Shown one piece after another: positions 5,965 through 13,734 of a DNA stretch of 15,803 nt. Source of the stretch: an uncultured Collinsella sp. (GTDB lineage: Bacteria; Actinomycetota; Coriobacteriia; Coriobacteriales; Coriobacteriaceae); NCBI GenBank assembly GCA_937934355.1, contig CALGZY010000060.1, positions 1 to 15,803 on the forward strand, written 5' to 3'. The notes under the pieces were generated by a model. That model did no database searches. It was not told the DNA's origin and saw nothing but the letters and a program-made list of their open reading frames with translations. Made by a program: the position numbers and the translations under genes. Every line of letters begins with the position of its first letter. The stretch's first letter is position 1.

Positions 5965-8325
5965 CTACACACGGCGCTTGAGTTGCGCTCCGCCCTCGCC
6001 GGGCATAAGACGGCGAGCGTCGTAGACCGAATCGACGCTGCTGATGGAAGCCAGCAGCGGATCCAGACCACTCGCGTCCGAGATCTCGACCATAAAGCGC
6101 AGAGTTGCAATACCCTCGCGGTTGGTCGAGGTGGCGGCGGAAAGGATATTGCCGCCTGCATCGCCAATGGCAATGGTGACGTCCTTGAGCAGGCCCATGC
6201 GGTCCAGGCACTCGACCACGATCTCGACCTGGAAAAGTGTATCGGCAGCACCATCCCACTCTACGTCAATCATGCGCTCGGGGTGCTCCATGAGGCCCTT
6301 GACGTTGGGGCAATTGGCGCGATGTACCGAAACGCCACGACCGCGCGTGATGAAGCCGACGATGTCGTCGCCCGTCACGGGGTTGCAGCAATGAGCCAGA
6401 CGGACCAGCAGGCCGCTGTTGCTCTCGCCCTTGACGATAATGCCGTTACTTGCGCTCTTGCCGCGCTTTTGCGGCTTGCGGTTGGAGCCGCGAGCAGGCT
6501 GTTTCACGACCTCGGCGATAGCCTCGGCCTTGGTGAGCTGTTCCTCGGGCTTGGGGTCCAAGATTTGCTCGACCTTATTGCCCACAGCGCGCGGGGCAAC
6601 CTTGCCGGCACCGACGGCGGCAAACAGGTCCTCGAGCTGCTTGAAGTTAAACTGCTCCGCCACGGCATTGAGCGCACGCGTGGAGCGCGGCGTGGAGATG
6701 CCATACCCGCGCTTGCGCAGGTCCTTGGCCAGCATATCGCGGCCGGCGGCAGCGTCGTCGTCCTTAGTCGCGGCGGCAAAGTAGCGACGGATCTTTGACT
6801 TGGCGGAAGGCGTCTTGACGATCTTGAGCCAATCACGCGACGGCTTGGAACTCTTGTTAGTCAGGATCTCGACACGGTCACCCGTCTTAATCTCGTGCGT
6901 GAGCGGAGCCACCGCACCGTTGATTTTGGCGCCGACGCAATGGTTTCCCACCTCGGTGTGAACGGCATAGGCAAAGTCGAGCGGCGTGGAGCCGGCACGA
7001 AGCGCCATGACCTCGCCTTTGGGCGTGAAGACGAAGATCTCCTGATCGAAGAGGTCGACCTTCAGCGAGTGCAGGTATTCCTTGGCATCGGTGATCTCGT
7101 CGGAAGCCGCCCAATCGAGCGAATGCTTGAGCCAGTTGATCTGGTCGTCCAAACGTTGAGCGTCATTGGTCTTGGAAGCAGACGATCCGCCCGACTTCTT
7201 ATAGAGCCAGTGGGCGGCAATGCCGTACTCGGCCTGCTCATGCATCTCGTAGGTTCGAATCTGAATCTCGAGCGGACGAGCCGTGGGGCCGATGACCGTC
7301 GTGTGGAGCGACTGGTAGTTATTGACCTTGGGCATGGCGATATAGTCTTTAAAGCGACCAGGCATAGGGTGCCACAGCGTATGCACCGCACCGAGCGTGG
7401 AGTAGCAATCGCGCACCGAATGGGTAATAACGCGCAGCGCCACCAGGTCGTAGATCTCGGAGAACTCCTTGCCCTTGCGCTTCATCTTTTGGTAGATGGA
7501 CCAATAGTGCTTGGAGCGGCCGTTGATCTGGAAGTCCTCCAGACCAATGCGGTTGAGCTCATCGGTAAGCGTCTTGATGGTCTCGGCAAGGTAGCGCTCG
7601 CGGACCTCGCGCGACTCCGCCACCATGCGCGCGATGCGCTGGTAGGCATCGGGCTCCAGGTAGAAGAAGGACAGGTCCTCGAGTTCCCACTTAATAGAGC
7701 TCATGCCCAGGCGGTCGGCCAAGGGCGCGTACACGTCCATGGTCTCGCGAGCCTTAAACAGGCGACGATCCTCGCGCAGGGCCGCCAGCGTACGCATGTT
7801 GTGCAGACGGTCGGCAAGTTTAACGATGATGACGCGAATGTCCTTGGACATGGCAAGGAACATCTTGCGCAGCGTGAGCGCCTGCTTCTCGTCCATGCTG
7901 TCGACTTCGATGTTGGTGAGCTTGGTCACGCCATCGACGAGCTCGGCCACCGTATCGCCAAACAGGCCGGAAACATCGGCGAGCGAGGTCTCAGTATCCT
8001 CGACGGTATCGTGCAGCAGCGCGGCGCACACCACATCGCAGTCCATCTTGAGATCGGCCAGAATGATGGCCACCTCGACGGGATGGTTGATGTACATCTC
8101 ACCCGAGCGCCGCTTTTGGTTGCAATGCTTCTCGGCGGCAAAGCAGTAGGCCTGCTCCACCTTGGAGAAGTCGTCCTCATTCATATATTTGAGGCACAGG
8201 CGCTCCAGCTTGTCGTAGCTGTCCGCCATAATCTCGGGCGGCAGCTCATCGGCATGCTTATAGTGCTCCATCTCCGAAAACGGCTGGAGGGTGGAATCAT
8301 GGGCGGTACGGGCTGCGGCATCCAT
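5965..8325 (-). CDS. rel: Bifunctional (p)ppGpp synthetase/hydrolase Rel
   Basis: The 786-residue protein has the complete long RSH layout. The hydrolase HD domain has His81 and ALLHDTVEDT with His105-Asp106 and VKLADRLHNMRTL at 168-180. The synthetase domain has SIYQKMKRKGKEF (276-288), IYDLVALRVI and GRFKDYIAMPKVNNYQSLHT. The TGS domain is at about 427-490, a Cys-rich segment with HCCNPVTGDD (645) and HRANCPN, and an ACT/RRM domain at about 700-775. The RFKD sequence (324-327) is the RxKD signature of bifunctional Rel/SpoT enzymes, not the ExDD of RelA. The HD motif is intact, so both making and degrading (p)ppGpp are expected. It starts 15 bases after the recJ-recQ stop with GAAGGGG upstream, so the two are probably co-transcribed. 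Confidence 0.97.
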   Translation of the reverse strand: MDAAARTAHDSTLQPFSEMEHYKHADELPPEIMADSYDKLERLCLKYMNEDDFSKVEQAYCFAAEKHCNQKRRSGEMYINHPVEVAIILADLKMDCDVVCAALLHDTVEDTETSLADVSGLFGDTVAELVDGVTKLTNIEVDSMDEKQALTLRKMFLAMSKDIRVIIVKLADRLHNMRTLAALREDRRLFKARETMDVYAPLADRLGMSSIKWELEDLSFFYLEPDAYQRIARMVAESREVRERYLAETIKTLTDELNRIGLEDFQINGRSKHYWSIYQKMKRKGKEFSEIYDLVALRVITHSVRDCYSTLGAVHTLWHPMPGRFKDYIAMPKVNNYQSLHTTVIGPTARPLEIQIRTYEMHEQAEYGIAAHWLYKKSGGSSASKTNDAQRLDDQINWLKHSLDWAASDEITDAKEYLHSLKVDLFDQEIFVFTPKGEVMALRAGSTPLDFAYAVHTEVGNHCVGAKINGAVAPLTHEIKTGDRVEILTNKSSKPSRDWLKIVKTPSAKSKIRRYFAAATKDDDAAAGRDMLAKDLRKRGYGISTPRSTRALNAVAEQFNFKQLEDLFAAVGAGKVAPRAVGNKVEQILDPKPEEQLTKAEAIAEVVKQPARGSNRKPQKRGKSASNGIIVKGESNSGLLVRLAHCCNPVTGDDIVGFITRGRGVSVHRANCPNVKGLMEHPERMIDVEWDGAADTLFQVEIVVECLDRMGLLKDVTIAIGDAGGNILSAATSTNREGIATLRFMVEISDASGLDPLLASISSVDSVYDARRLMPGEGGAQLKRRV

Positions 8326-8340
8326 CGAGGTCCCCTTCCC

Positions 8341-11300
8341 CTAGGCCCGCGGTACGATCGGGCGGTTAACTTTGGCTAGCATATCAGAAGCGCACGAATC
8401 GAGCGCCCAGCTCCGGAAAGCCGAGAACTCCATGCGCGAGCGCAAGCCCTCCAAATAGCGAATTGACCTGCTCAATTGCACGCGGCCGGGGTTTTCGGCC
8501 ATCGCGATACGACGAGTGTCGTCAAACCCCGAAACGCGACAGAAACCAAGCTCTTCGAAGATTCCCAAGCCGCTTGCCACCGAACGCTCGTCGACCGGGG
8601 TGCGGGCATCGATGGCAAGGCACATCTGCGCGATGTCGATATCGCTCGCGCTAAAGGAATCGTCCCCCGTCTTGCCGCGGTTGGAGCGCCACATGGTCTG
8701 CAGCGCGCGATAGAGCGTGACGAGCTCGTCGCGCTCGGGCGCATAGCAGTCGAGTAGGCGCTCGTTAATGCGGGCGTCGCGCGACGAATAGAGCAGATGG
8801 ATCACGGCGGGCTGGCCATCGCGACCGGCGCGGCCGCTCATCTGGTTAAACTCAATGCCGCCAAACGGCATGTGATAGAGCACGACATGGCGGATATCGG
8901 GCAGGTTGACGCCCTCGCCAAAGGCAGATGTCGAGACGATGCAGCTGAGGCTGCCGTCTCGGAATGCTTCCTCCACGCGGCGGCGATCGGAACGCGCAAG
9001 CCCCGCGTTATAGAACGCGATATGGGTTGCGCAATCGGGCACACGCTTGCGCAACGTCTTGGCGAGCGCCACGGACTGGTCGCGCGAATTGACGTAGATG
9101 ACGGTCTTTTCCCCCGTCGCCACAATCGACACCAAACGGTTCTCGCGACTTGCAAGATCACGGTCGTCCTCGAGCTGCAGGTTCTCGCGCACCGTCTCGT
9201 CGACCACCGTGCGAGTGATCGGCAGCATGCGGGCAAGCTCGGCCACGACCGGAGCCGTCGCGGTGGCCGTCGCCGCCATAACGACCGGGTCGCCCAGGGC
9301 TTTGAGGATATCGGGCATGTCGAGATAGGCGCTGCGGTCGCCGCCCTTGGCAAGGCCGGCGTGGTGCGCCTCATCGATAACGACAAAGCCGATGCGGCCC
9401 GAACGCGCGAAGCGGTCACGGTGGATAGATAGGAACTCGGGCGTCGTGAGCACGATACCGGTGCGGCCCGAAGCTAGGCCGGCGAACACGTCATCGCGTG
9501 CGGCATCCACGGTCTCGCCGGTCAGCACGCCAACGCCAATGCCAAGCGCCGCCATCGTCGACGAGAGGTGATAGGCCTGGTCGGCAACGAGTGCACGCAG
9601 CGGATAGACAAAGATGCTCGCACGTCCGCGAAGCACCGCCTCACGCGCGGCATGCACATGGAAGATAAGAGACTTGCCGCGGCCCGTTCCCATAACCGCC
9701 AAGACACTCTGGTGATCGGCCAAGGCGTCGAGCGCCTCAACCTGCGCGCGGTGCGGCTGGTTCGATCCGATAAAGCTATGGATAAGCGAGCGCGTGAGCT
9801 CGGTATAGGAAAGCTGGGCGAGCGTCTCGCGCTTACGCGACTCCAGGCGCAGGCCAGAATCCGCCGGCTGCACGCCGCGACGAAGCTCGCACGCCGGATC
9901 GTCAAAGCCTCGCGCCGTGGTATCGCGCACCAAGACATCTTTGACCATGAGCTTGGGCTTCACACGCCCCTGCCAATGCTCAGCCACGGCCTCGAACACC
10001 ACGTCGACGGCGCTATCGCAGTTGATGAGCTTATCGATTTGCGGCACGCGGAACATGATGGCCGGAACGCTCGCAGCGCCATCGGTCGCCACGAAGCGCA
10101 TGTGCTCGCCGGTCTTGCCCACCACGGCGCGATCGCACATCGTCACGCCCTCGGCCGCCAACAGCGGCACCTTGTTGCCCTGGCCAAACGGCTCAAGACG
10201 GGAAATCTGCTCTATAGTCTCGATATTCAGCTCGGAAAGGTCGACCGTGGCGGCGACCTCGTCGGTGTCTTCAAAGTCCTCGGCGGGAAGCTCCGATAGC
10301 ACGGCGGAAAGGCGACGGCGGAATTCATCGAGCTTGGACGCCTCGATGGTCACGCCCACCGCACCGGCGTGTCCGCCGCGACGAATCAGCAGGTCGGAAC
10401 AGCGCTCGACGGCGTCGAACAGGTTGACCTTGCCCACCGAGCGACCCGAACCGCGCGCGATAACGTCTTCGATCGAGAACAGCAGCGCCGGCACGTGATA
10501 ACGGTTGGTCAGGCGGCTCGCTACGATACCCTTGACGCCCTCGTGCCAGCCCTCGCCACCCACGACGATTGCGCGACCGCCGTCATAGGTCTCCTCGACC
10601 TTTGCCATGGCATCGCGCGTGAGCTCCGCCTCGATCTCACGGCGCTGGCGGTTGATTTCCTCGAGCTCAGCCGCCAGTGCGCTTGCTTCGATGGGATCGC
10701 GGGCAAGCAGCAGGTCGAGCGCCAGCTTGGGATCGGCCATGCGACCGGCAGCGTTTAAGCGGGGAATGAGCGAGAATGACAGGCCATCCGCTGTAATGCT
10801 CGAAAGATCCGCCTTGGCGAGCGCGGCAAGCGCGATATAGCCGGGGCGAGCGGTTACGCGCATCTGCTGGATGCCCTCGGCAACCAGCGCGCGGTTCTCG
10901 GGCGTGAGCGGCATCATGTCGGACACGGTGCCCAGCGCCGCGACCTCGATTAGCGAACGCCAATACGACGGCTTGCCCAGGCGCTCACCCAGGACTTGCA
11001 CCAGCTTGAGCGCCACACCAGCACCGGCAAGCTCACGCGAGGGGCCCTCGTCCTCGAGCTTGGGGTCGGTCAGGGGCACACCCTGCGGCACCTGGTCGGA
11101 GGGCTCGTGATGGTCCGTGACCACCAAATCGATCCCCAGGCTCTCCAGATAGGAGACCTCTTCCTTGGCAGCAATACCGTTATCGACGGTCACGATCAGG
11201 TTGGGTTGGGCGAGCTCGTTGACGCGGTCGAGTGCCGCACGCGACAGGCCGTATCCTTCGTCAAAGCGATGCGGGATAAACGGCGTGACATTGGCACCAA

Positions 11301-11628
11301 ACGTCCGCAGCGCCTCGGTCAACAGACAAGTCGACGTAATGCCGTCAACGTCAAAATCGCCAAAGACCGCGATGTGCTCGTGGTTGCGAATGGCGCGCTC
11401 GACGCGGTCGGCAACGACCGACATGCCCGGGATAATGAGTGGGTCGGCCCAGTCGCGATCGAGCGAAGGCGTCAAAAACAGCTGGCCTTCCTCGATGGAT
11501 GTAATGCCGTGCGCAACCATAATGCGCGCCACCAGCCCGGGTATGCCCAGGCCAGCCGAAAGCTCCTTTTCGAGCTCGGGGTTTTGCTGAGCGACCGCCC
11601 AGCGATGCGTCGTCTTAAGCGATGACAT
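8341..11628 (-). CDS. recJ: RecJ single-strand exonuclease fused to a RecQ-like helicase
   Basis: The single open frame of 1,095 residues joins two enzymes. Residues 1-570 are RecJ: DHH phosphoesterase motifs DFDVDG (91-96), VTVDNG (146-151), VVTDHHE (169-175) and GTVSDMMP (233-240); DHHA1 motifs GSGRSVGKVN and RRGGHAGAVG (about 393-425); then an OB-like segment ending near WQGRVKPKLMVKDV. Residues about 605-985 are an SF2 helicase: Walker A GTGRGKS (647-653), VVIDEAHH (DEAH at 752-755), MAATATATAP, SAFGEGVNLPD (901-911) and QMSGRAGRDG (929-938). The last 90 or so residues look like the C-terminal end of Firmicutes RecJ. Typical RecJ is 550-800 residues. Together the parts would unwind and degrade 5' ends, as RecQ plus RecJ do in the RecF pathway. 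The ATG at 11628 fits RecJ N-termini; GTG 11673 is the longer option. Confidence 0.93.
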   Translation of the reverse strand: MSSLKTTHRWAVAQQNPELEKELSAGLGIPGLVARIMVAHGITSIEEGQLFLTPSLDRDWADPLIIPGMSVVADRVERAIRNHEHIAVFGDFDVDGITSTCLLTEALRTFGANVTPFIPHRFDEGYGLSRAALDRVNELAQPNLIVTVDNGIAAKEEVSYLESLGIDLVVTDHHEPSDQVPQGVPLTDPKLEDEGPSRELAGAGVALKLVQVLGERLGKPSYWRSLIEVAALGTVSDMMPLTPENRALVAEGIQQMRVTARPGYIALAALAKADLSSITADGLSFSLIPRLNAAGRMADPKLALDLLLARDPIEASALAAELEEINRQRREIEAELTRDAMAKVEETYDGGRAIVVGGEGWHEGVKGIVASRLTNRYHVPALLFSIEDVIARGSGRSVGKVNLFDAVERCSDLLIRRGGHAGAVGVTIEASKLDEFRRRLSAVLSELPAEDFEDTDEVAATVDLSELNIETIEQISRLEPFGQGNKVPLLAAEGVTMCDRAVVGKTGEHMRFVATDGAASVPAIMFRVPQIDKLINCDSAVDVVFEAVAEHWQGRVKPKLMVKDVLVRDTTARGFDDPACELRRGVQPADSGLRLESRKRETLAQLSYTELTRSLIHSFIGSNQPHRAQVEALDALADHQSVLAVMGTGRGKSLIFHVHAAREAVLRGRASIFVYPLRALVADQAYHLSSTMAALGIGVGVLTGETVDAARDDVFAGLASGRTGIVLTTPEFLSIHRDRFARSGRIGFVVIDEAHHAGLAKGGDRSAYLDMPDILKALGDPVVMAATATATAPVVAELARMLPITRTVVDETVRENLQLEDDRDLASRENRLVSIVATGEKTVIYVNSRDQSVALAKTLRKRVPDCATHIAFYNAGLARSDRRRVEEAFRDGSLSCIVSTSAFGEGVNLPDIRHVVLYHMPFGGIEFNQMSGRAGRDGQPAVIHLLYSSRDARINERLLDCYAPERDELVTLYRALQTMWRSNRGKTGDDSFSASDIDIAQMCLAIDARTPVDERSVASGLGIFEELGFCRVSGFDDTRRIAMAENPGRVQLSRSIRYLEGLRSRMEFSAFRSWALDSCASDMLAKVNRPIVPRA

Positions 11629-11680
11629 AGGCGCCCACCCCCGATAGGGGTAGGTCGCCGCGATACCTCTCACGGTTCAT
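11615..11680 (-). CDS. Possible 21-residue leader ORF overlapping the recJ-recQ start
   Basis: Minus strand ATG at 11680, stop TAA at 11617-11615. AGAGG is about ten bases upstream of the ATG, a little far. It would encode a 21-residue peptide beginning MNRERYRGDL and ending GAYVIA. Its stop lies 14 bases inside the recJ frame, in another register, so its translation would open the hairpin (11634-11654) that masks the G-rich segment before the recJ ATG. No homology is claimed. Confidence 0.3.
   Translation of the reverse strand: MNRERYRGDLPLSGVGAYVIA
11634..11654 (-). promoter_or_regulatory. Hairpin at the recJ-recQ ribosome binding site
   Basis: Minus strand CCTACCCC (11654-11647), five-base loop, GGGGTGGG (11641-11634), an 8-bp stem with one G-U pair. 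It ends five bases before the ATG at 11628 and pairs the only G-rich segment available as a ribosome binding site. Confidence 0.45.
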
Positions 11681-11736
11681 AGCGATGAGTCCTCTGTGTA
11701 TGCCCGCTTCGGCAGGCAGATCTGTTGAACGAATTT

Positions 11737-11742
11737 ATTATA
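11737..11742 (-). promoter_or_regulatory. -10 element of the recJ-recQ/rel promoter
   Basis: A perfect minus-strand TATAAT (11742-11737). A -35 at the usual distance is not clear (TTGCGT is present but only 13 bases away). Transcription would start near 11730, giving a leader of about 100 bases that includes a 7-bp hairpin at 11701-11718 (TGCCTGC-CGAA-GCGGGCA) and the short leader ORF. Confidence 0.5.
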
Positions 11743-11807
11743 CCGTGCAGCACGGACGCAAATCGCCGCAGTACGCCGCGGTTTCGGTAAACGATGCCGG
11801 TAATAGC

Positions 11808-11822
11808 CTCGAAATATTCGAG
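11808..11822. promoter_or_regulatory. 15-bp interrupted palindrome in the divergent promoter region
   Basis: CTCGAA-ATA-TTCGAG has perfect 6-bp arms. It sits between the recJ -10 element and the plus-strand permease gene, where a regulator could bind. For the permease, CTGACG (11828-11833) and TAGCAT (11853-11858) form a poor 4/6 + 4/6 promoter pair with a 19-base spacer. The function is not known. Confidence 0.3.
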
Positions 11823-11904
11823 CTTTTCTGACGCACGGACGCATGCGAGCGTCTAGCATATCCATTCAAAACGGATTCACGAGCAAAGGGAGTCACAAGA
11901 GTAT

Positions 11905-12903
11905 ATGAAGCAATGGGTTGGACTGGGCAAGTTTTTCGCGGGGCACATGCAGGTCATCGTTCCGATTTGCGTGGCACTCGGCGTGCTCTTTCCTCAGCAG
12001 ATCGGCGTTCTCAAGCCCATCGTTCCCACCTTGTTTGCCTTTATGACGTTTCAGGGTGCGCTCAGCAACACCTTTCACCAGGTAACCGAGGTGTTCCGCC
12101 GTCCCCTGTATTTGATTTTGGCGCTGTTGGTCTCGGCGGTGCTTATTCCCATAGCAGCCTATGCCATGGGGTCGTTGCTCTTTGGTTCCAACCCCAACCT
12201 GGTCTGCGGCATCGTTCTCGAGTACAGCGTACCCGTGGCGGTCACTGCCTTTATGTGGATTAGCATGTTCGGCGGCAGCGGCTCGCTTGCGCTCACCATC
12301 ATCCTGACGTCCTCGGTTATCTCGCCTGTGACGATTCCTCTTACGCTCAAGCTCCTGCTGGGTGCCACCGTCTCAATCAATGTGCCGAGCATGATGCAGA
12401 ATATGGCCTTTATGATCGCCATCCCCGCCGTGCTCGGCATCGTGATCAACGAACTCACGCGCGGATGGGGACACGAGAAACTCTCCCCCGCGCTCTCGCC
12501 CGCCTGCAAGTTCATGATGATGGGTGTTATCGCGTCCAACTCCACCGCCATGAGCGAGTACGTGCTGCACATGAATGTTGAGCGCTTGGAAGTCGCCCTC
12601 TTTATCCTGGTGTTCGCCATCAGTGGCTTTATCATCGGCATCCTGGTCGCACATGCCCTGCATCTGCCGTATAGCGAGACGACCACCATGTGCTTTACCT
12701 GCGGTATGCGCAATATCTCTTCGGGCGCCGTCATCGCCACACAGTATTTTCCCGGCGAGGTCGTGTTCCCCGTCATGTGCGGCACGCTGTTTCAGCAGGT
12801 ACTCGCCTCGATTATCGGACATCTCTTTGAGCGCCTAACCGGCGAGGAGCGCGCCAAACAGCGCAAGCGGGTCAAGGCCGGTCGCGACGCCATGGCACGC
12901 TAG
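11905..12903 (+). CDS. BASS-family (bile acid:sodium symporter-like) permease
   Basis: The 332-residue integral membrane protein has about nine or ten hydrophobic segments, starting with HMQVIVPICVALGVLF near 14-29. Features of the BASS/SBF family are the mid-protein VLEYSVPVAVTAFMWI segment and the crossover-helix-like CGMRNISSGAVIATQYF near 272-288. The C-terminus is basic (ERAKQRKRVKAGR), consistent with a cytoplasmic tail. Family members carry organic anions with sodium: bile acids, pantothenate, keto acids. The substrate cannot be read here. It is the only plus-strand gene and stands alone. The ATG has GGGAG about 12 bases upstream, longer than ideal, but no better in-frame start is seen. 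A bile-acid role would suit a gut organism but is only conjecture. Confidence 0.82.
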   Translation: MKQWVGLGKFFAGHMQVIVPICVALGVLFPQQIGVLKPIVPTLFAFMTFQGALSNTFHQVTEVFRRPLYLILALLVSAVLIPIAAYAMGSLLFGSNPNLVCGIVLEYSVPVAVTAFMWISMFGGSGSLALTIILTSSVISPVTIPLTLKLLLGATVSINVPSMMQNMAFMIAIPAVLGIVINELTRGWGHEKLSPALSPACKFMMMGVIASNSTAMSEYVLHMNVERLEVALFILVFAISGFIIGILVAHALHLPYSETTTMCFTCGMRNISSGAVIATQYFPGEVVFPVMCGTLFQQVLASIIGHLFERLTGEERAKQRKRVKAGRDAMAR

Positions 12904-12922
12904 ACTGTCCGCATTACGCAGG

Positions 12923-12947
12923 CGCTCGCCTTGCTACGCGAGCGTTT
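12923..12947 (+). terminator. Weak hairpin between convergent genes
   Basis: CGCTCGC (12923-12929), an 8-base loop and GCGAGCG (12938-12944), followed by only three T residues. It lies just after the permease stop and overlaps the 3' end of the convergent GalT-like gene. It may act in both directions, but the T-tract is short. Confidence 0.35.
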
Positions 12948-13731
12948 CCAGATGCGCGCGTAGGCGCTCAGCATCGATATCGAGCGTCGTCTCGGCATTG
13001 ACCTGGGCCAGACGATAGCCCACAAAGTAGGGTGATACCACCCAACGTGGCAGCGCCTTGGCAATGGTCCGACCGCCCAGGTGATAGAAGAACAAGTTGT
13101 ACGACTCTGCGCGACCACCATGGTGCTCGTTCAGGATATAGCGCAGAGCTACCTGAATCGCATCGGCGAAGAGATCCGCCTCGGCTTGGTCTCTCGTGTC
13201 ATCGCTGGCAGCGATTCCCTGCGGGGCTGAAACATTGACCTCAAAGAACCCCATAATCGGTTCGGTTGAGATGTTGACCGCAACCCTTCCCCTCTGCCAA
13301 ACATCGATGCCTTCAAAGTTGGCTGAGGTCAGCGCCGCATAGCCGTCCTCCTGTTCCAAGCCCACAATCTGCATGTGTGGATGGACGAGGCTGCCGCCCG
13401 AAAGCGGACCCTTGTTCTTGTACATGAGCACGCTTCGATACTGCTGCGAATCGATCATCTGCTGCCAGCAATCCAGAGCAAACCTCATCACATGGTGGAG
13501 TTCATCCGGCTTATAGGTCACCAGGTCGGCATCGTGATCGGCCGACTCGATCAGCACGGTTTGACGGGTGGCGCGCAGGGTCTTGAACTTATTCTCGAGC
13601 CAGATGCAGTCACCGTCGCGCTGGATGATGTTGGTGAGCCCCTCCGTGTTGCAAAAGGGACACGCGGTACCGGGGCGACGGTTGTCGTCGGGCTTGCCGC
13701 TCGCCTGCTGAACATCGAATACCAGCGCCAC
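12934..13731 (-). CDS. GalT/HIT-like nucleotidyl transferase (DUF4931 family)
   Basis: The 265-residue protein resembles galactose-1-phosphate uridylyltransferases. Cys24 and Cys27 (CPFC) match the GalT zinc cysteines. GGSLVHPHMQIVG (112-124) contains the HxHxQ active site; His119 would be the nucleophile that takes up a nucleoside monophosphate, and His117 a zinc ligand. Segments such as WLENKFKTLRATRQTVLIES and SVLMYKNKGPLSGGSL match the Firmicutes group called DUF4931, which is shorter than true GalT (about 350) and of unproven substrate. The start is GTG 13731, with GGAGG eight bases upstream inside the last codons of the CutC gene; only three bases separate stop and start, so the two are translationally coupled. 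Confidence 0.85.
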   Translation of the reverse strand: MALVFDVQQASGKPDDNRRPGTACPFCNTEGLTNIIQRDGDCIWLENKFKTLRATRQTVLIESADHDADLVTYKPDELHHVMRFALDCWQQMIDSQQYRSVLMYKNKGPLSGGSLVHPHMQIVGLEQEDGYAALTSANFEGIDVWQRGRVAVNISTEPIMGFFEVNVSAPQGIAASDDTRDQAEADLFADAIQVALRYILNEHHGGRAESYNLFFYHLGGRTIAKALPRWVVSPYFVGYRLAQVNAETTLDIDAERLRAHLETLA

Positions 13732-13734
13732 GGG

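Noticed and set aside
6895..8379. A 494-codon open frame on the plus strand
   Set aside because: It lies entirely antisense to rel, whose domains and motifs are unmistakable. Long antisense frames are common in GC-rich genes, and the translation shows no recognisable domain.
8797..11625. Several plus-strand frames antisense to the recJ-recQ gene
   Set aside because: All are shadows of the 1,095-residue protein, with no ribosome binding sites or domains of their own.
11677..11865. 62-codon minus-strand frame upstream of recJ
   Set aside because: It spans the TATAAT promoter element and a leader hairpin, has no ribosome binding site and no recognisable sequence.
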